In this document: positions 59,475 through 64,000 of the stretch, piece by piece
How the letters are laid out: every line of letters starts with the position of its first letter
Numbering within the stretch: the first letter of the stretch is position 1
DNA from: Labilithrix sp.
GTDB taxonomy: Bacteria; Myxococcota_A; Polyangia; Polyangiales; Polyangiaceae
NCBI GenBank assembly: GCA_019637105.1
Contig: JAHBWF010000007.1
Coordinates: forward strand, 1 to 64,000
DNA: 64,000 nt
Direction: 5' to 3'
The notes under the pieces: generated by a model
What the model was told of the DNA's origin: nothing
Databases searched by the model: none
The model's input: the letters and a program-made list of their open reading frames with translations, nothing else
Translations under genes and position numbers: made by a program

Positions 59475-61853
59475 TCAGAACAGGCTCGTCTGCGCGCCGG
59501 CGATCTTCTCGAAGGACGTGCCGAGGAACGCGAGGACGACGTCGCACGCGGGCGCGAGCTGGCGCTCGAGGTAGTGGCCGTAGTCGATCGGGTGAGCGCG
59601 GAGCGCGACCGGCTCGGGGCCCCGCGTCGTCATGACGTACGCCACGTCGGGCGCCTGCGACTCGCCGTCGTTCGCCTCGAGCATCCGCGCGGCCTGCACG
59701 TGCGGGGGCGCGCCGGAGCCGCTCCCTCCCTGCGCGTACGCGTCGAGGCTCCGGCGGACGCGCCTGCGGTAGACGAGCTCGCCGTCGAGCCGGCCGGCGG
59801 CGACGTCCCGCGCGATCGCGACGAGCCACTCCTCGAACGGCTCGTCCGACAGCGCGCGCCGGAGGAGCTCGAGCTGCACGCGGCGCGCGAGCGGGGTCCA
59901 GTCGCGGCGCACCGCCTCGAGCCCGCGCACGACGAGCGCGACCGAGCCGTCGGCGTTGCGCACCGTGCCGGCGTAGCGCTTCTTCGAGCCGCGCTCGCTC
60001 CCGCGCGTCGTCGGCATCAAGAAGCGCAGGTAGTGGGACTCGAAGCGGAGCTCGAGCCGGCTCTCGACGCGCGCCTCCGCCGCGATCTCGGCCGCGAGGA
60101 CGTCCGTCAGCTCCTCCGCGAGCGCGCGGGCGCGCGCGGCGACGGCGTCCTCGGCCGCGGCGTCGCCGACGTGGACGAAGAGCGAGTCGGTGTCGCCGTA
60201 GATCACCGGGAGGCCCGCGCCCTCGAAGAACGCGCGCGCCCGCTCGATGATCGCGTGGCCACGACGGGTGATCGACGTCGGGAGCCGCGGGTCGAAGAAG
60301 CGGCAGCCCGGGGTCCCGAGCACGCCGTAGAACGAGTTCATCAGGATCTTGATCGCGCGCGAGAGCGCCGCGTTCTTCGACTCCATCGCCGCGGTCCGCG
60401 CGTCGTGCAGCGTGGTCACGAGGTCGGGCAGGATCGCGCCCTCGCGGGCGAAGCGCGCGCCGTCGTCGCCGGGGACGGGATCGACGCCGGGCTGCGCGAG
60501 GCCGAGCGGATCGACGCGAAACGTGCGGATGATGCTCGGGTACAGGCTGCGGAAATCGAACGCGACCACGCCGCGATAGAGGCCGGGGACGGAGTCGAGG
60601 ACGTGGCCGCCCGGGCTCGGCGCCACCTCCATCTCGTGTCCGACGTCGCGCGCGACCACGCCCCGCCGGTGCAGACGCGGCAGGTAGAGGTGATCGAACG
60701 CGGCCACCGAGCCGCCTTGCCGATCCATCGGGAGCCCGGTGAGGCGCGCGCGCTCCATCGCGAAGCCGAGGAGGTCCGCCGCGGCGAAGACGTCGAGGAC
60801 CAGGCGGCAGTCCTCGAGGTTGTACTCCGCCAGCGCCTCGACGTCCTCGGCGTGCATGCGCCGGATCTCCGCGACGGGATCGGCGGTGACGGCGATCTTC
60901 TTCCCGCGGCCGAGGAGCTCGCGCGCGACGTGCTCGAGCGTGAAGCGCTCGAAGTCGTAGGTCGCCGACTTGAGCGTCGCGATGCCGTCGAGGACCACGC
61001 GGCCGGGGACGCGCGCGATCGACGCGCGCCCCGGCGTCGCGCCGGGCAGGATCCGCGCGCGCTCCCCTGCCCGGCCGACGGCGAACGGCACGCCGAGGGA
61101 GCGGGCGCGGGCGTCGAGGTAGGCGAGATCGAACTCGAGGACGTTCCACCCGCAGATCACGTCGGGATCGAGCGCGACGATCTCGGCGAAGAGCTTCGAG
61201 AGCAGCTCCCGCTCGTCGCGCGCGAAGACGATCGAGGCGCCGGCGCCGCGCGCGCCCGACGCGGCGCTCGCGCCCGACGCGCCGCGGCCTCGCTCATGGG
61301 GCGCGCCGCGACCGCGCACGAAGACGCGCTCGCGCCCCGCCGTCGCCACCGCCGCGGAGAGGAGCGGACCGTCGAAGCCGTCCGTCTCGATGTCGAGCGC
61401 GAGCAGCGAGAGGTCGACGCGCGCGTCCGCGGACCTGATCCGCGGGTCGTCGAAGCAGAGGACGCCGCGGCGCTCGCGCGCGACGCCCTCGACGCGGAGC
61501 GCGCCGGTGACGAAGCGCTCCATCACGTACCGGTCGGACGGCTTGACGTCGGACTCGAGGGTGGGCTCGCCGAGCTCCCGCAAGCGCGTGCGCTCCTCGA
61601 CGAGGTCGCGCTGCCGCCGGAAGTACACCGCGTCGACGGGCTCCCCCTCCATCGTCGTGAGCGCGCGCGGCGCCCGACGCCCCGCGCGCGTGATGGTCGT
61701 CCGCGGGACGAACATCACCGCCTCCTGCCGCGTCAGCCGCGCCCGCACGGGCGCCTCCCGCGCGCGCGCCCAGAGGACGATCTCGACGCCGTCGTCCGCG
61801 TCGCGCCACTCGCGCGAGAGGAGGAACGCGTCGATCTGCCGCGTCGGGGCCAT
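59475..61853 (-). CDS. polB: DNA polymerase II (family B)
   Basis: 792 residues, as in E. coli Pol II (783). The exonuclease domain shows LALDIETDG (about 151), NVLEFDLAYL and YNLEDCRL. The polymerase motifs are DFRSLYPSII (motif A, about 430), KILMNSFYGVLG (motif B) and YGDTDSLFV (motif C, about 552), with KKRYAG after. A Gly/Ala/Ser insert (about 178-195) is specific to this protein. The last residues QTSLF form a beta-clamp binding motif. It serves in replication restart and translesion repair. TATCGT (61863-61868) lies 9 nt before the ATG. Confidence 0.95.
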   Translation of the reverse strand: MAPTRQIDAFLLSREWRDADDGVEIVLWARAREAPVRARLTRQEAVMFVPRTTITRAGRRAPRALTTMEGEPVDAVYFRRQRDLVEERTRLRELGEPTLESDVKPSDRYVMERFVTGALRVEGVARERRGVLCFDDPRIRSADARVDLSLLALDIETDGFDGPLLSAAVATAGRERVFVRGRGAPHERGRGASGASAASGARGAGASIVFARDERELLSKLFAEIVALDPDVICGWNVLEFDLAYLDARARSLGVPFAVGRAGERARILPGATPGRASIARVPGRVVLDGIATLKSATYDFERFTLEHVARELLGRGKKIAVTADPVAEIRRMHAEDVEALAEYNLEDCRLVLDVFAAADLLGFAMERARLTGLPMDRQGGSVAAFDHLYLPRLHRRGVVARDVGHEMEVAPSPGGHVLDSVPGLYRGVVAFDFRSLYPSIIRTFRVDPLGLAQPGVDPVPGDDGARFAREGAILPDLVTTLHDARTAAMESKNAALSRAIKILMNSFYGVLGTPGCRFFDPRLPTSITRRGHAIIERARAFFEGAGLPVIYGDTDSLFVHVGDAAAEDAVAARARALAEELTDVLAAEIAAEARVESRLELRFESHYLRFLMPTTRGSERGSKKRYAGTVRNADGSVALVVRGLEAVRRDWTPLARRVQLELLRRALSDEPFEEWLVAIARDVAAGRLDGELVYRRRVRRSLDAYAQGGSGSGAPPHVQAARMLEANDGESQAPDVAYVMTTRGPEPVALRAHPIDYGHYLERQLAPACDVVLAFLGTSFEKIAGAQTSLF

Positions 61854-62010
61854 CGGCGCGGGACGATAGCGCGCGCCGGCGCCGATCCCGCGGGCGGACG
61901 ACGCGCGCGTCGACGACCCGAGTCGTTCCGACGTGTTGGGCCCCTTCGCCGGAGCGCGGGTCACGCCCGCCTCCCACGCGCGCGGGCGGCGGCAGCGCGA
62001 TCGCGCCCGC

Positions 62011-62658
62011 TCAGATCCCGCGGCGCGCGGGCGACGGGAGCGCGATCTCGCCGGTGAAGTCCGCGGCGCACCGGCGCGGGTTCACCGACATCACCGCGCA
62101 GCGTCGCAGCGCGGCGTCCGCGCCGCCGTCGTCGCCGGACGCGCGCCGCGCGCGCGCGAGCGCGAGGTACGCGTACGGGCTCCCGAGCAGATCGCGCCGG
62201 TCGAGGTCCTCGAGCACGCGGACGCCCTCGCCGCGCGTCCGCGGGAGGCGGGTCCGCGCCTCGGCGAGGTCCGCCTGCGAGCGCGGATCGTTCGGGCGCC
62301 GCGTGTCGAGATCCGCGAGGGTCTCGACCGCCCACTCGAGGTTGCCCCATCGGGCCCAACCGAGCTGGGAGTCGAGCTGCCCGTCGGCGCGCACGAGGGC
62401 GAGCGCGTAGATGCGCTGCGCGCGCTGCGCCAGCGGGGGCGCGGCGCCGTCGAGCGAACGGATCGACGGATAGCGCACGCGCACGCGGTGCGTCGCCTCT
62501 CCGAGCCGCGCGTCGTCGAGGTCCTGCTCCGCCGCGGCGATCTCCTGCACCGGCGTGAGCTGACGCTGCACCTCGTTGATGCACGCCGACGACGACCGAG
62601 GCGGCGACGCTACCGCGAGGAGCACGCCGACGCCCGAGAATACGTGGAGGAGCCTCAT
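62011..62658 (-). CDS. Secreted TPR-like hypothetical protein
   Basis: 215 residues. A signal peptide (MRLLHVFSGVGVLLAVAS) precedes SSSACINEVQRQ, which may be a lipoprotein Cys but lacks a clean lipobox. The mature part is helical with TPR-like phrases (EQDLDDARLGEATHRV, LAQRAQRIYALALVRADG, LGSPYAYLALARARRASGDD). Similar small proteins in myxobacteria are unassigned. No Shine-Dalgarno is visible. It lies between polB and the AraC-type gene on the same strand. Confidence 0.65.
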   Translation of the reverse strand: MRLLHVFSGVGVLLAVASPPRSSSACINEVQRQLTPVQEIAAAEQDLDDARLGEATHRVRVRYPSIRSLDGAAPPLAQRAQRIYALALVRADGQLDSQLGWARWGNLEWAVETLADLDTRRPNDPRSQADLAEARTRLPRTRGEGVRVLEDLDRRDLLGSPYAYLALARARRASGDDGGADAALRRCAVMSVNPRRCAADFTGEIALPSPARRGI

Positions 62659-62726
62659 GGAGGGCCGCGACAACGCCCGGCGGGAGAAGTTCCCGCGCGC
62701 CTCCCGGAGAACGACGGGAGCCCGCG

Positions 62727-63203
62727 TCATGCGGCGGCGCGAAAGACGGCCGCGACGCCCAGGACGACCGGCACGGCGCCGAGACCGAAGGAGGCGCGCG
62801 CGCGGCGCCGATACACCGCCGGCGCGACGCCCACGACGCGCTTGAACGCCTTGGAGAAGGCGAACTCCGAGCCGTAGCCGATCTCGGCGGCGATCGCCGC
62901 CAGCGCGAGCTCGCCCTCCGCGAGCCGCTCGCCGGCGAGGGCCGCGCGATGCCCGGCGAGCCAGCGCAGCGGCGCCGTGCCCGTGGCGCGGCGGAAGCGG
63001 CGCGCGAACGGCGCGCGGGACAGGCCGGCGGCGCGCGCGAGCGCCGCCACCGTCCAGCGCCGCGCGGGGTCGGCCTCCATCGCCGCGAGCGCGCGCTCCA
63101 CGTACGCGTCACGCGCGTGGACGTCGTTGGCGCTCGCTTCGCGTCTCGTCCGGATCACGCTCGGGAGGGCGACGTCTCGGCCAGGCAGCGCTCGCTCGCT
63201 CAT
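62727..63203 (-). CDS. AraC-family transcriptional regulator (DNA-binding domain only)
   Basis: 158 residues. Two helix-turn-helix motifs of AraC type are present: WTVAALARAAGLSRAPFARRFRRATG and LALAAIAAEIGYGSEFAFSKAFKRVVGVAP (each under the usual spacing). There is no effector-binding domain. The last 20 residues are hydrophobic (GLGAVPVVLGVAAVF), which may be a helix packed on the domain or a membrane tether. CATCCT 7 nt before the ATG is a weak -10. Direct tandem repeats lie in the region upstream, shared with the divergent ClpP-like gene, and could be its operators. Confidence 0.8.
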   Translation of the reverse strand: MSERALPGRDVALPSVIRTRREASANDVHARDAYVERALAAMEADPARRWTVAALARAAGLSRAPFARRFRRATGTAPLRWLAGHRAALAGERLAEGELALAAIAAEIGYGSEFAFSKAFKRVVGVAPAVYRRRARASFGLGAVPVVLGVAAVFRAAA

Positions 63204-63243
63204 CGCGATCAGGATGACGCTTTGTCCGGCGCGCGTCGAGAGC

Positions 63244-63335
63244 GCCGGACGAATCGAGACGCACGGACATGCCTCGGGCGCTCCCCGGACGAATCGCGAC
63301 GCTCGGACATGCCTCGGCGCTCCCCGGACATGGCG
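63244..63335. repeat. 40-bp tandem repeat, two full copies and one partial, in a divergent promoter region
   Basis: Units at 63244-63284 and 63285-63323 share CCGGACGAATCG.GACGC then CGGACATGCCTCGG and CGCTCC; a third partial unit (CCGGACATGGCG) starts at 63324. They fill the 162-bp region between the AraC-type and ClpP-like genes. CGGACATGCC occurs in each full unit. Repeated sites in such a position are usual for AraC binding. Confidence 0.65.
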
Positions 63336-63365
63336 CGGGCGGCCCGCGGGCGGCATCTTCGCCCG

Positions 63366-63983
63366 ATGCCGGAACGAGTCGAAGCCCCCCGCGTGTCCCT
63401 GCCGGAAGGCGCCTTCTTCGATCGCGCCGCCGACGCGCTCTTCGCCGCGCGGACCGTCCTCGTCTACGGCGAGATCGACACGAAGCTCGCGCGCGCGGTC
63501 TCCGCCCAGCTCGTCGCGCTCTCCGCCTCGAGCGGCGCGCCGATCCGGGTGATCGTCCACTCGCAGGGCGGGCACGTCGAAGCCGGCGACACGATCCACG
63601 ACGTCGTCCGCGCGGTCGCGCCCGACGTGATCATGCTCGGCACCGGGTGGGTCGCGAGCGCCGGCGCGCTCATCTACTCGGCCGCCCGGAAGGAGAACCG
63701 CTTCGCCCTCCCGAACACGCGCTTCCTCCTGCACCAGCCGCTCGGCGGCACCGGAGGGCGCGCCTCCGACATCGAGATCGAGGCCAACCAGATCCTCCGG
63801 ATGCGCGAGCGGCTCAATCGCCTCTTCGCCCGCGCGACGGGGCAGGACTACGAGAGGATCACGCGCGACACCGAGCGCAACTTCTGGATGAGCGCCGCGG
63901 AGGCCTGCGAGTACGGCCTGGTTCATCGCGTCGTCGAGAGCTTCGCCGATCTCCCGACGTCCCACGCGACGCGAGACGGTTGA
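63366..63983 (+). CDS. ClpP-family serine protease
   Basis: 205 residues, normal for ClpP. The catalytic triad is Ser98 in TGWVASAGAL, His123 in FLLHQPLGG and Asp168 in TRDTERNFWMSAAEACEYGL. The usual Ser-nucleophile context G-x-A-S-S/M is slightly changed (VASAGA). The N-terminus is longer than in ClpP and the protein has no signal peptide. It is probably a second ClpP-type subunit or paralogue rather than the main housekeeping ClpP, which normally sits beside clpX. The start has no Shine-Dalgarno. The stop lies 17 bp before the window's end. Confidence 0.85.
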   Translation: MPERVEAPRVSLPEGAFFDRAADALFAARTVLVYGEIDTKLARAVSAQLVALSASSGAPIRVIVHSQGGHVEAGDTIHDVVRAVAPDVIMLGTGWVASAGALIYSAARKENRFALPNTRFLLHQPLGGTGGRASDIEIEANQILRMRERLNRLFARATGQDYERITRDTERNFWMSAAEACEYGLVHRVVESFADLPTSHATRDG

Positions 63984-64000
63984 CCGCGAGCACGCCTCGA

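Noticed and set aside
63140..63203. Membrane anchor in the AraC-type regulator
   Set aside because: The hydrophobic C-terminal stretch is short and contains Pro; it was noted in the gene entry but not called as a membrane segment.

Overview
The window is a very GC-rich (roughly 70% or more), densely coded stretch of bacterial chromosome. The gene content points to a myxobacterium (Myxococcota, probably of the Polyangium/Sandaracinus/Labilithrix type). Indicators are many short lipoproteins, Ser/Thr kinases fused to a receiver or to an AAA signalling ATPase, a MYXO-CTERM-like tail on an M15 peptidase, Cys-rich DCGG modules, a probable TIGR02265-type protein and sigma-54 activators with FHA domains. 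No rRNA, tRNA, CRISPR array, insertion sequence or prophage was recognised, and no gap longer than 300 bp lacks a gene or a described feature.

Layout. 1-4.8 kb: an FHA protein cut by the left edge, membrane and lipoproteins, an M15 peptidase and a PhoX-like secreted protein. 5-8.5 kb: 6-phosphogluconate dehydrogenase and a PAS histidine kinase. 8.5-12.3 kb (minus strand): a flavoprotein with a built-in Rieske domain, an acetoacetate-decarboxylase-family protein and a probable TIGR02265-type protein. 12.5-17.6 kb: a CAP-domain lipoprotein, a broken L-serine dehydratase, lipoproteins, an SGNH hydrolase and a zinc alcohol dehydrogenase. 17.8-23.3 kb: a kinase-receiver hybrid and HrpA. 23.4-31.7 kb: a His-rich membrane protein, a cupin, a beta-helix lipoprotein, argE and speA back to back, and a repeat-domain lipoprotein. 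31.8-33.5 kb: a two-gene ABC exporter. 33.8-37.1 kb: an ECF42-type sigma factor with three DGPF/YCII proteins. 37.3-42.7 kb: a sulfatase-modifying-factor-like lipoprotein and a 1200-residue CrtC/flavoprotein fusion interrupted by an OmpA-like domain. 42.8-47.8 kb: a kinase/AAA sensor and transaldolase. 48-52.1 kb: a molybdenum hydroxylase operon (di-haem lipoprotein, 2Fe-2S subunit, molybdopterin subunit) followed by a MocA-like nucleotidyltransferase. 52.3-57.9 kb: YceI and a MatR-like regulon. 57.9-64 kb: a sigma-54 activator, DNA polymerase II, a small secreted protein, an AraC regulator and a ClpP-like protease.

How genes work together. The clearest new unit is at 52.9-57.9 kb. A GntR/FCD regulator, malonyl-CoA decarboxylase plus an alpha/beta hydrolase, a VOC enzyme plus a NodB-type deacetylase, and an FAH-family enzyme are tied together by copies of a TTGTCGACAA palindrome. 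Two copies sit at identical distances from a TTGACC -35 box. The core resembles the site reported for the malonate regulator MatR, so an uncharacterised catabolic pathway ending in malonate or malonyl-CoA is a reasonable hypothesis. Two unusual carotenoid-type flavoproteins (one with an inserted Rieske centre, one with a CrtC domain and an inserted OmpA-like domain) are the most unusual single proteins.

Regulation. Many genes have no Shine-Dalgarno sequence but carry a TAGACT-like hexamer 6-10 nt before the start codon, which suggests widespread leaderless transcription. A structured repeat of about 125 bp occurs twice, 36 kb apart. All functions are read from sequence alone; family names without a diagnostic motif are hedged in each entry.
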